Assembly: GCF_900167535.1 (NCBI RefSeq) | Contig: NZ_FUYE01000005.1 | Coordinates: 1 to 64,000, forward strand | Direction: 5' to 3' | DNA length: 64,000 bases | DNA from: Prosthecobacter debontii | GTDB taxonomy: Bacteria; Verrucomicrobiota; Verrucomicrobiia; Verrucomicrobiales; Verrucomicrobiaceae | Shown: positions 33,989 to 41,302 of the stretch, one piece after another | Position numbering within the stretch: the stretch's first letter is position 1 | Layout of the letters: every line of letters begins with the position of its first letter | Position numbers and translations under genes: made by a program | The notes under the pieces: generated by a model | The model's input: only the letters and a program-made list of their open reading frames with translations | Told to the model about the DNA's origin: nothing | The model's database searches: none

Positions 33989-34681
33989 CTACATTTCAGC
34001 CCATTGGCGGAGCAGATTGTGATACACACCGGTGAGTTGCACGCCTGTTTTTTCGGCGACTTCATTCCCCGCCAGTTCATGAGCCAGCCTCTGGATGGAA
34101 AGGTCCAGGTCAAAGAGCATGGCGCGCTGTCCATTGTCCCGGATCATGCTCTGCAGCCAGAAGAATGCGGAGACACGGGCACCGCGAGTGACAGGGGTGA
34201 CGTGATGCAGGCTGGTGGAGGGATAAAGCACCATGTGCCCGCGCGGTAGCTTCACGCTCTGCACGCCGTAGGTGTCCTCGATGCACAGTTCACCGCCATC
34301 GTATTCCTCTGGATCCGAGAAAAACAGCGTCATGCTGAGGTCTGTGCGGATGCGCATTCCAGTGCCATGGATATGGCGGATGGCATTGTCCACATGGGTG
34401 CCAAAGGATTGCCCACCTGCGTAGCGATTGAACATCGGCGGCATGATGTGGAGTGGCAGAGCCGAGGCCTGGAAGAGAGGATTCGTGGCGAGGGCTTTCA
34501 GGATCATGTCTCCCACTTCACGGGCCGCCGGGCTCTCAAAGGGCAGTTGCATGTTGTCCTTGGCCTTGGCGGATTGATAGCCGGTTGTGCCTTTACCATC
34601 CACCCAGTCCGCCGCATCCAGGATCTGGCGGGCCTGAGCCGTTTGTTCCGGGGTAAGGACGTCTGGGAGAGTGAGGAGCAT
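33989..34681 (-). CDS. piuC: Fe(II)/2-oxoglutarate dioxygenase, PiuC/YbiX-like (PKHD type)
   Basis: The 230-residue protein matches the PKHD-type hydroxylase family: [13 protein letters not shown], iron ligands His96 and Asp98 ([11 protein letters not shown]), [12 protein letters not shown], and His159/160 in [15 protein letters not shown], with an Arg nearby for 2-oxoglutarate. In many Gram-negative bacteria this gene sits next to a TonB-dependent siderophore receptor (piuA/fiu) and is iron-regulated, as here. The natural substrate is not known. It is cytoplasmic. Confidence 0.9.
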   Translation of the reverse strand: MLLTLPDVLTPEQTAQARQILDAADWVDGKGTTGYQSAKAKDNMQLPFESPAAREVGDMILKALATNPLFQASALPLHIMPPMFNRYAGGQSFGTHVDNAIRHIHGTGMRIRTDLSMTLFFSDPEEYDGGELCIEDTYGVQSVKLPRGHMVLYPSTSLHHVTPVTRGARVSAFFWLQSMIRDNGQRAMLFDLDLSIQRLAHELAGNEVAEKTGVQLTGVYHNLLRQWAEM

Positions 34682-34724
34682 AACGAGGAGTGTAACAGGA
34701 CTAACGGGGTCTGAAAGCGAGAAA

Positions 34725-34766
34725 CCGGGGGCGACAGAATACGCACTCGCGTATCGTCACCCCCGG
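34725..34766 (-). terminator. Strong intercistronic hairpin between receptor and piuC
   Basis: A 42-base structure joins CCGGGGG (34725-34731) with CCCCCGG (34760-34766) and contains an inner stem ATACGC/GCGTAT (34739-34744, 34749-34754). It lies 20 bases after the receptor stop codon. The sequence past it on the minus strand has a short T-rich run (TTTCTCGCTTT). It may terminate part of the transcripts, or stabilise the receptor mRNA 3' end. Confidence 0.6.
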
Positions 34767-34786
34767 CAGGTCACGGTGGAGAGAAA

Positions 34787-36976
34787 TTAGAACTTATAGG
34801 TCGCTGTGATTGCTGCGGAGCGCCCAGCACCCGGAATGAAGTGGCCACCACCTACGCGGTCGATGTAGCGTTCGTCAGCGATGTTATAAACATTCAGGCG
34901 GACGTTGAACTTATCGTTCACTTCGTAGTTCAGCATCGCGTCACAAGTCCAATAAGCTGGAGCTGTTCGGGAGGTGTTGGAATTTCCATTCTGGCGATCA
35001 CCCACATACTGGGCACCGAAACCGATCTGCACGCGGAAGGGTAAGTTATAAGTGGTCCAGATGTTGAAGCTATGGTCCGGAGTGTTGCCCAAAGATTGAC
35101 CCAGTTCAGCGGCATTGCCAGACTCTTCAACTTCGCTCTCCATGTAGGCATAGCCTGCAATGATGTTCCAGTTTTTGGTGATCTGGCCAGAGATGCCAAA
35201 TTCAATGCCATTCACGACTTGGTTACCCGCAAGTACGGTGTCACCAGCAATGTCGGTCGTGCGTGCATTGGTTTTTTCCGTGCGGAAGAGGGCCGCGGTG
35301 AGCAGCAGGCGTTCATCCAGCAGTTCCCATTTGGTGCCCAGTTCGTAGCTGCGGTTTTCTTCGGGGTCTAGAGTGGATTGAGCTGCGCTCAGGCCCAGAC
35401 CAGTGTTGGTGTCAATCGAGGGGTTGAAGGATGTGCCGTAGCCGAAGTAGATGCTTCCGTATTCCACGGGCTTATACACGAGGCTTGCTTTCCAGCTAAA
35501 CAGATCATCGGTGTTGCTGAAACCTGCCGTTCCTCCTGGCCCACGTGCCTCAGCCTCCAGGTGATCATAACGGACGCCACCACCGAGTTCGAAATGTTTA
35601 CCGATGTTGATGGTATCGAAGACGTAGAAGGAGATGGTGTCGAGATGCGCCTCGGCACCGCCAGGCAGCACAGGGCGTGCTTTGTGTCCATCGTTCCGAT
35701 TCGGGTCAAAAAGATCCGTTCGGCTCAGGGGCTGATCAGCGGCAAGCGTCGAAGCGTTGGCGTTCATCTGGCGCTCCCAAGAGATTTCCATGCCCGCCAC
35801 CAATGCATGTTTAAGCAGAGGTCCCGTGTCAAACTCTGCGATCAGGTTTGTCTGATTGGACAGAATTTCTTGGGTCTGCTCACGGTGTTGTTGCTGGCGA
35901 TTCAGAGTCGTCGTTGCGTCAGTGCTACTGACAAACCGAGGTGCCGTAATATTGGAGTGGCGGTAAGTACGGCTGTAACGCAGCACGTTGCGCAATTTGA
36001 GGTGTTCTGAAAAATCGTGTTCCAAAATACTCGTGATGAGATCACTTTGGATGTCTTCGAAGTCTGTGACCTCACGACCATAAAAACTGTCGAAATCGAC
36101 GGGAGGCGCTTCATTTCGCGAGTCAGCCAAGGTCCCCGTTTTGGTGGCCGGAACCCAAGGGATACCATAATCAGGGATGTTGTTTTCCGTCATGTGTTGG
36201 TAGTTCAAGAAGAGACGAGTGTCTGTGCCCAAACCAAAAGCCAAGGAAGCAGCGATGCCATAACGCTCTTGATTGACGATATCGCGTCCAGGGGTATCTG
36301 CTGAGTGATACATGGCGTTGACGCGTAGAGCGGAGTGCTCAGACAGTGGCTGATTGTAGTCCAGCGTGCTGCGATACAGATTGTCGGTACCGAAGGATTG
36401 AGAGAAGTTGCCGCCGCGCTCTTGGTTAGCCAGCTTGGTGCTCAAGTTCACAGAGCCACCCGTGGAGCCGCGGCCCGATGTGGTGGAGGAAGGTCCCTTG
36501 GCAATTTCGACCTGTTCCGTATTGAAGGGGTCTCGGTTGTATCCGGCAATGTCGCGGACACCGTCTTGGTAGATATCACCCCGAGAACCGAATCCACGGA
36601 TCGTCAGCATGTCACCAGGAAGACCGCCGCCGCCTTCACCTGCCTGCATGGAGATGCCGGGGGTGTTACGGAGCACATCACGCAGACTGAAGGCACCGCG
36701 ATCTTCGATCACTGCTTTTGGAATGACGGTGATGGTTTGGGGGATGTCACGAAGAGGCTCTGTGTATTTTGGGCTCTGCAGGCGCTCAGCTTTATACACT
36801 TTCTCGGTCTCAGCGGTGACGACCACTTCCGGCAGTTCCTCGATGCTGCCTTCGGCTGGAACATCGGTGGGGGCGGGGGCAGCGGTCTGGGCGGCAAGGC
36901 TGCCGATGAAGCCCAGCGTGGAGGTCCAGGCAAGACCCTGAGGCAGAGAGCGGATGGAGGACATTGAAGATTTCAT
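34787..36976 (-). CDS. TonB-dependent siderophore receptor (catecholate type)
   Basis: The 729-residue protein has a signal peptide (cleavage near SLAAQTAAPAP), a TonB-box-like EVVVTA sequence, a plug domain (about 75-190) with DIPQTITVIPK, LRNTPGIS, RGFGSRGDIYQDGVRD and EQVEIAKGPSS, and a 22-strand barrel ending in the aromatic C-terminus KF. The plug sequences match the Fiu/FiuA siderophore receptor class. Import needs TonB-ExbB-ExbD, which is encoded at 47683-49765. piuC and a PepSY gene follow in the same direction, so this is an iron-acquisition operon. The ligand is unknown. A candidate Fur-like box precedes the start. Confidence 0.92.
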   Translation of the reverse strand: MKSSMSSIRSLPQGLAWTSTLGFIGSLAAQTAAPAPTDVPAEGSIEELPEVVVTAETEKVYKAERLQSPKYTEPLRDIPQTITVIPKAVIEDRGAFSLRDVLRNTPGISMQAGEGGGGLPGDMLTIRGFGSRGDIYQDGVRDIAGYNRDPFNTEQVEIAKGPSSTTSGRGSTGGSVNLSTKLANQERGGNFSQSFGTDNLYRSTLDYNQPLSEHSALRVNAMYHSADTPGRDIVNQERYGIAASLAFGLGTDTRLFLNYQHMTENNIPDYGIPWVPATKTGTLADSRNEAPPVDFDSFYGREVTDFEDIQSDLITSILEHDFSEHLKLRNVLRYSRTYRHSNITAPRFVSSTDATTTLNRQQQHREQTQEILSNQTNLIAEFDTGPLLKHALVAGMEISWERQMNANASTLAADQPLSRTDLFDPNRNDGHKARPVLPGGAEAHLDTISFYVFDTINIGKHFELGGGVRYDHLEAEARGPGGTAGFSNTDDLFSWKASLVYKPVEYGSIYFGYGTSFNPSIDTNTGLGLSAAQSTLDPEENRSYELGTKWELLDERLLLTAALFRTEKTNARTTDIAGDTVLAGNQVVNGIEFGISGQITKNWNIIAGYAYMESEVEESGNAAELGQSLGNTPDHSFNIWTTYNLPFRVQIGFGAQYVGDRQNGNSNTSRTAPAYWTCDAMLNYEVNDKFNVRLNVYNIADERYIDRVGGGHFIPGAGRSAAITATYKF

Positions 36977-36999
36977 GTGGCGGGAGTCCGAATGCGTTT

Positions 37000-37018
37000 G
37001 TTGATGAAAATCAGTCGC
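37000..37018 (-). promoter_or_regulatory. Candidate Fur-like box before the receptor gene
   Basis: On the minus strand the bases read GCGACTGATTTTCATCAAC, with the inverted pair TGAT/ATCA in the core. By eye 12 of 19 positions agree with the classical Fur consensus (GATAATGATAATCATTATC). It is 24 bases upstream of the receptor start, in a position suited for repression. The match is moderate and the family's consensus in Verrucomicrobiota is not known to me. Confidence 0.3.
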
Positions 37019-37200
37019 AATTGCGGGTGCTGCGAATAAGTCTCAGGAGCAGGAGTGTCAAATGTCTTTTTGAGATTTCGTCGCTTTAGTGCGAAACTTT
37101 TCCGAAGATTCGGGTGATCAGCCGCCTTCGGAGCCGGGGTGCGTGCTGCTGGAAGAGGTCTTGATACTTCTGTGCTCGACCCGTGAGCAGGGACCTCCCC

Positions 37201-37216
37201 TGGCACGGGCAGTGCT
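37201..37216 (+). promoter_or_regulatory. Sigma-54-like promoter of the PEP-CTERM gene
   Basis: TGGCACG-GGCA-GTGCT matches the -24/-12 consensus TGGCACG-N4-TTGCT at all fixed positions but one (the first T of TTGC is G). The spacing of GG to GC is 12 bases. A start near 37227 gives a leader of about 95 bases before the ATG at 37321. In several bacteria PEP-CTERM genes are controlled by sigma-54 with PrsR, which supports the reading, but chance similarity in GC-rich DNA is possible. The whole divergent region 36977-37320 (344 bases) holds no gene that I can support. Confidence 0.45.
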
Positions 37217-37320
37217 GAAATAGTAGGCCTCCCCCGGAGCATTCTCAGCAAAAACAGACCTGCGCTGTTGTGGAAGTCCACGGCCTGTCGCTGAGGCACC
37301 TCGTGGGGAGCGACGCCTCT

Positions 37321-39111
37321 ATGAAGACGAATCACCTCCCTTATGGTTGCTTACTGGGGCTGCTGGTCAGCCTCGCGGCCACGTCACTCTCCTGGGGGCA
37401 GACCGCCACCTGGAATGGCACGGGCACCGCCAGTTGGCTAGATACCACTAAGTGGACCTGGACTGGAGGCTCCGCACCAAGCTCCGGCCTACCGGATACG
37501 GCCACCTCCGTCGTCATCGGCAACGGCGGCACGGTCCAGCTCCAGGGCAGCAGCCAATCCATCGTGGGCTTGACCATGAACAATGGCCGCCTGGAGATCA
37601 CGCGTGATACCGTTGGAGCCGTCTTGACGCTTTCCGGGGCGGTGGCTCTGGGCAGTTCCACCGGCTCCGTCAGCGAGGTGCTGCTGGATGGGCTCGGCAC
37701 GGAGTTCATCAAAACAGGGTCTAACCAGATGCATATAGGAGCATCCGGGACAGCGACTTTTACGGTGAGCAATCAGGCCAAGTTGACCGCCTCCGCTGGC
37801 TTTCATGTGGGGCTGGGAAACAGCACAGGCAGCACAGGGAAGGGCACGCTGAACATCACGACGGGCGGACAAGTCATCGTCAATAGCACCTTCATGGTCG
37901 GGCATCGCGGCAACGGCACGGTGAATGTGACCGATGGCGGCTACCTGAAAACGACCAACGGTTATCTCTCCGGGTATGGTCAGGATGGTAACCGAGTCAA
38001 AGGCACCTCTCTGGTGAAGGTCTCTGGAGAAAACAGCAAATGGGATGTGGGAAGCATCTACGTGGGGAATGCCGGCACGGGCACCATCCTGGTGGAGGAC
38101 CTGGGCCAAGTGATCAGCACCAATGTCGTTTATATTGGGTATTGGAATGGCGGAGGGACGGCTCCAGCTCCCGCACCCATTTACGGCACGGGCACACTGA
38201 CGGTGCAGAGCAGCGGTTTGTTTCAGACCTCCTCCAGCCTGAACATCGGCACGAGCGGGAGCACAGGCACACTCAACCTCACGAGTAACGGGCGGGTCCA
38301 CGTGGGCAGCGGCGCAGGCACGATCACACTCGGCGAGAAAGGTTCTCTCAATATCGGGGCTGATGTCCTGCTGCCAGAGGCTGTGCCCGCAGCGCCTGGC
38401 ATCATCTCTGCGGGCACGGTCACCAGTGCAGAGACTGGCAGCGTGATCAGGCTTTTCCATAGCGACCAAACAGGTGCCTACCACCTGACCAAGACGGGTC
38501 TCGCCGCAGGGGCTCATGTCACCCTGGCCGGTGCCCTGAAGCTGCAGGCTCTGTCGGGGGTGACGACCCTCATTGGAGCTAACACCTTCACTGGAGGCAC
38601 CGAGATCGGCGGAGACGCGGCGCTCACCGCGCGGATGGTGATCAAACACGCATCCGCTCTTGGCACCGGAGCTGTGGTGGTGAAAGCCAATGGCGTCTTG
38701 GAAATCGCGCCCACCATCACCAGCACGCTCGACACCTTGACCTTGGAGGGAGGTAGTGGATTGGCGGTGACCCTGGATGCTGCGGGTGGCGATACCACGC
38801 CCGCGATCCAGCTTTCTCAAAGCCTGAGCTTGGCTGGTGATTCTGAGGAGAAGATCAAAATCTACGTTAGTGGCACCGAGGCCATCACCAACCCGGCGCT
38901 GTATGACTGGACCCTGCTCACCGCCAGCGGGGGCATCGAGGCCGAGGATGCCAGTCGGTTTGAAGTGGTGTCCGACCTCGCCGGGCTCTACGTCTTCCTT
39001 CGGGACGACTCCCTGGTCGTAGGCATGAACAGCATCGTCATTCCCGAGCCGGATCGCCTGGGCTTGTGCCTCGTCGGTATCGGCGGACTGGCCATGCGCC
39101 GTCGGCGTTAA
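37321..39111 (+). CDS. PEP-CTERM anchored surface protein with beta-strand repeats
   Basis: The ATG at 37321 starts a signal peptide (GCLLGLLVSLAATSLSWGQ). The 596-residue protein is rich in Gly, Thr, Ser and Ala and contains repeated strands of the kind NITTGGQVIVNSTFMVG, NVTDGGYLKTTNGYLSG and VEDLGQVISTNVVYIG, as in passenger regions of autotransporters. It ends with IPEPDRLGLCLVGIGG followed by RRRR, a PEP-CTERM sorting signal: PEP motif, short hydrophobic helix, basic tail. An exosortase elsewhere in the genome should process it. The product is probably exposed or released outside the cell. Its role is unknown. Confidence 0.88.
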   Translation: MKTNHLPYGCLLGLLVSLAATSLSWGQTATWNGTGTASWLDTTKWTWTGGSAPSSGLPDTATSVVIGNGGTVQLQGSSQSIVGLTMNNGRLEITRDTVGAVLTLSGAVALGSSTGSVSEVLLDGLGTEFIKTGSNQMHIGASGTATFTVSNQAKLTASAGFHVGLGNSTGSTGKGTLNITTGGQVIVNSTFMVGHRGNGTVNVTDGGYLKTTNGYLSGYGQDGNRVKGTSLVKVSGENSKWDVGSIYVGNAGTGTILVEDLGQVISTNVVYIGYWNGGGTAPAPAPIYGTGTLTVQSSGLFQTSSSLNIGTSGSTGTLNLTSNGRVHVGSGAGTITLGEKGSLNIGADVLLPEAVPAAPGIISAGTVTSAETGSVIRLFHSDQTGAYHLTKTGLAAGAHVTLAGALKLQALSGVTTLIGANTFTGGTEIGGDAALTARMVIKHASALGTGAVVVKANGVLEIAPTITSTLDTLTLEGGSGLAVTLDAAGGDTTPAIQLSQSLSLAGDSEEKIKIYVSGTEAITNPALYDWTLLTASGGIEAEDASRFEVVSDLAGLYVFLRDDSLVVGMNSIVIPEPDRLGLCLVGIGGLAMRRRR

Positions 39112-39137
39112 GATATCCTGGCAAATTATTCGTCGAA

Positions 39138-40418
39138 ATGGCGGCTTCGTGCATAGTCACCCCGATTGTGCTGAGACTGTTGTTACCTCCCGTTTTTCTC
39201 CTCACCTGTCTGCTGCTGAACTCCTGTGTGGCGGTCGGCTTTCAAAAGGTGGCCAAGGCACCGCCTCCGGTGGACACGCCCGCCTTTGCCCAGGAGTTGG
39301 CTCGCGTGGTGAAGACACCCTGGACGGAGGGAAACGCCATCCAGACTCTGGAGAATGGCGGGCGCTATTTCCCCGCCATGCTTCAGAGCATGCGTGAGGC
39401 TCAGCACTCCATCACCTTCGAGTCCTATGTGTGTGTGGACAGTGAACCCACGCGCAACTTCACCCAGATGTTCGTCCAAAAAGCGCGGGAAGGCGTGCCG
39501 GTGCATGTGCTGCTGGATGCCTTTGGCTGCTCCAAGTTCGGCGAGGCCAATCTTCAGGCCATGCGTGACGCGGGGGTGGAGCTGAAGCTGTATCGGCCCA
39601 TGAACGTCCTGCTACCCTGGCGCTACATCCACCGCACCCACCGCCGGGTGCTGGTGGTGGATGGGCAGGTCGGCTACATGGGCGGGGCCGGTTGGGCCTA
39701 CTGCTGGGATGGCTTTGCAGACAGTGTGCACCGCTGGCGGGATACGGAGTATGAACTGCGGGGCCCGGTGGTGGCGCAACTCCAGGATAACTTCAATGAT
39801 AACTGGCAGGAAGTGGCTGGGAAGCGTCTGGTGGGGCCTGCCTACTATCCTGAGCTGAGGCCTTCAGGGGCTCTCAAAGCTCAGGTGGCGCTCGGCGCAC
39901 CGGAGAAGCTGGGGGATACGCTAGGCAGCAGTTATCTCCTGGCCTTTCGTGCGGCGCAGAAGTCCATCGTGATCGCTCACGCTTACTTCATCCCGAATGC
40001 ACCGCTCATGCAGGCTCTGCTGGAGGCACTGAAGCGCGGGGTGCATGTGCAGATCATCATCCCAGGGAAGCACATTGATTTCCCGGCCTCACGCTCCGTG
40101 AACACGCGTTATCTGCGCACACTGGTGGACGCTGGGGCGGAGCTGTATGAATTCCAGCCGACGATGACTCATGGCAAGTTGGTGATCGTGGATGATCACC
40201 TCAGCATCGCAGGTTCCACCAACCTGGATCAGCGCTCGTTCTTCATCAATGATGAGAACAATCTGAACGTATTGGACGCCAGCTTCGCCGCCCGTCAGCT
40301 CGACATGGTGGCGCGGGATAAACAGCGTAGCTTGCGCTTGGAAAACAAAGACCTCAAGCTCCCCTGGAATCGCAAACTCCAGGGACTGTTCTGCCGACTG
40401 TTTGAATACCAGATGTGA
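39138..40418 (+). CDS. Phospholipase D-like protein, cardiolipin-synthase type
   Basis: The ATG at 39138 gives a 426-residue protein with an N-terminal hydrophobic segment ending in NSC (possible lipobox) and two PLD domains. The second HKD motif is canonical (HGKLVIVDDHLSIAGSTNLDQRS). The first reads HRRVLVVDGQVGYMGG, with Arg in place of the usual Lys. Other family traits are ITFESYVCVDSE, LLPWRYIHRTH and AYFIPNAPL. The enzyme likely transfers phosphatidyl groups to make cardiolipin; a nuclease or phospholipase role is less likely. It starts 26 bases after the PEP-CTERM gene. Confidence 0.82.
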   Translation: MAASCIVTPIVLRLLLPPVFLLTCLLLNSCVAVGFQKVAKAPPPVDTPAFAQELARVVKTPWTEGNAIQTLENGGRYFPAMLQSMREAQHSITFESYVCVDSEPTRNFTQMFVQKAREGVPVHVLLDAFGCSKFGEANLQAMRDAGVELKLYRPMNVLLPWRYIHRTHRRVLVVDGQVGYMGGAGWAYCWDGFADSVHRWRDTEYELRGPVVAQLQDNFNDNWQEVAGKRLVGPAYYPELRPSGALKAQVALGAPEKLGDTLGSSYLLAFRAAQKSIVIAHAYFIPNAPLMQALLEALKRGVHVQIIIPGKHIDFPASRSVNTRYLRTLVDAGAELYEFQPTMTHGKLVIVDDHLSIAGSTNLDQRSFFINDENNLNVLDASFAARQLDMVARDKQRSLRLENKDLKLPWNRKLQGLFCRLFEYQM

Positions 40419-40449
40419 TCTGGTTTAGGACTCAGTCTGAAATTTTTTG

Positions 40450-40476
40450 TGTAATGTTTCGCTTGGGAACCGTCAG
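40450..40476 (+). promoter_or_regulatory. Candidate ECF-type promoter before the sigma factor gene
   Basis: TGTAA-T-GTTT-N10-CCGTCAG runs over 27 bases. The same sequence pattern with the same length appears before the kinase gene (41267-41293). A -35 of TGT-type, 16 bases, then CGTC is the usual layout for several ECF sigma groups. Transcription would begin near 40481, about 25 bases before the ATG at 40506. This suggests that the sigma factor regulates its own gene. Confidence 0.7.
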
Positions 40477-40505
40477 CAAACCATGGCAATCTCCAGCCTT
40501 GCCTC

Positions 40506-41234
40506 ATGATCACCGACCTTCCATCTCACCGCGATGAGGCGCTTTTTCTTACCACGCGATGGACGCGGGTGCGTTTGGCTAAGGCGGACTCTGCGGCAGG
40601 GCGGTTGGCCTTGGCGGAGCTTTGTGAGGCTTATTATGAGCCAGTGCTGGCTTATCTCCGCTACGAACTGAGAGACGTGGACGCGGGGCGCGAGCTTAGC
40701 CATGCGTTTTTTGCCGAAGTGCTCCGGGGAGGACGTATCGAAGGGGCGGATCAAGAGCGAGGGCGCTTTCGGTCTTATTTGTTAGGGGCGGTGAAACACT
40801 TCCTGTCAAGACATCGAGAAGCGCTGCACAGTCTCAAACGAGGTTCGGGACGCGTCCCTCTATGCATGGATGATGCAGAGGTGGCGGAAGTATCGGATCC
40901 GCACCAGCTCTCCCCCGATGCCGCTTTTGATCGGCAATGGGCGCTGACCATGCTCGAGCGCAGTTTGAACGCGCTGCGGCTTCAGTTGAACGCCGAGGGA
41001 CGAGGGCCTTTCTTTGATCGGGTGCGGCCAATGCTGACGGGGGAGGCCGCGCATGGGGATCAGGCCTCCATCGCCAGCGAGTGCAGCATGACGGTGGAGA
41101 CTTTCCGTGTGGCTCTGCATCGGCTCAAGCGGCGCCTGCGCCAGTGTGTGAAGGAGGAGATCTCTGGCACGCTGGAGGATGACACAAATTTGGAGGATGA
41201 AATGCAGACCCTCTTTGCAGCTTTGAGTGGGTGA
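40506..41234 (+). CDS. ECF-type RNA polymerase sigma factor
   Basis: The 242-residue protein has a sigma region 2 (about 13-105) with TTRWTRVRLAKADS, ALAELCEAYYEPVLAYLR, and RGRFRSYLLGAVKHFLSRHREA, and a C-terminal region 4 (about 175-225) with SIASECSMTVETFRVALHRLKRRLRQC, a helix-turn-helix. It is longer than classical ECF factors (about 190) and resembles the group in Planctomycetota and Verrucomicrobiota whose members lie next to Ser/Thr kinases. No anti-sigma factor is present; the kinase gene downstream is the likely partner. A promoter-like motif is shared by both genes. Confidence 0.85.
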   Translation: MITDLPSHRDEALFLTTRWTRVRLAKADSAAGRLALAELCEAYYEPVLAYLRYELRDVDAGRELSHAFFAEVLRGGRIEGADQERGRFRSYLLGAVKHFLSRHREALHSLKRGSGRVPLCMDDAEVAEVSDPHQLSPDAAFDRQWALTMLERSLNALRLQLNAEGRGPFFDRVRPMLTGEAAHGDQASIASECSMTVETFRVALHRLKRRLRQCVKEEISGTLEDDTNLEDEMQTLFAALSG

Positions 41235-41266
41235 TTGGAAAATCGCCGTCTTTTTTTAACCAAAGG

Positions 41267-41293
41267 TGTAAGGTTTGATCGCGACTCCGTCAG
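41267..41293 (+). promoter_or_regulatory. Candidate ECF-type promoter before the kinase gene
   Basis: TGTAA-G-GTTT-N10-CCGTCAG has the same length and fixed bases as the motif at 40450-40476. Transcription would start near 41298, only about five bases before the annotated ATG at 41303, so either the mRNA is nearly leaderless or translation begins at an internal ATG (for example codon 27). Confidence 0.7.
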
Positions 41294-41302
41294 GTACCCG
41301 AC

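Noticed and set aside
34681..34705. TGTAAC in the gap beside piuC as a third ECF promoter
   Set aside because: GTTT and CCGTCAG at the required distance are missing, and the direction is opposite to the gene.
37489..38820. 443-codon open frame on the minus strand opposite the PEP-CTERM gene
   Set aside because: No recognisable motif; the plus-strand frame has a signal peptide and PEP-CTERM end.
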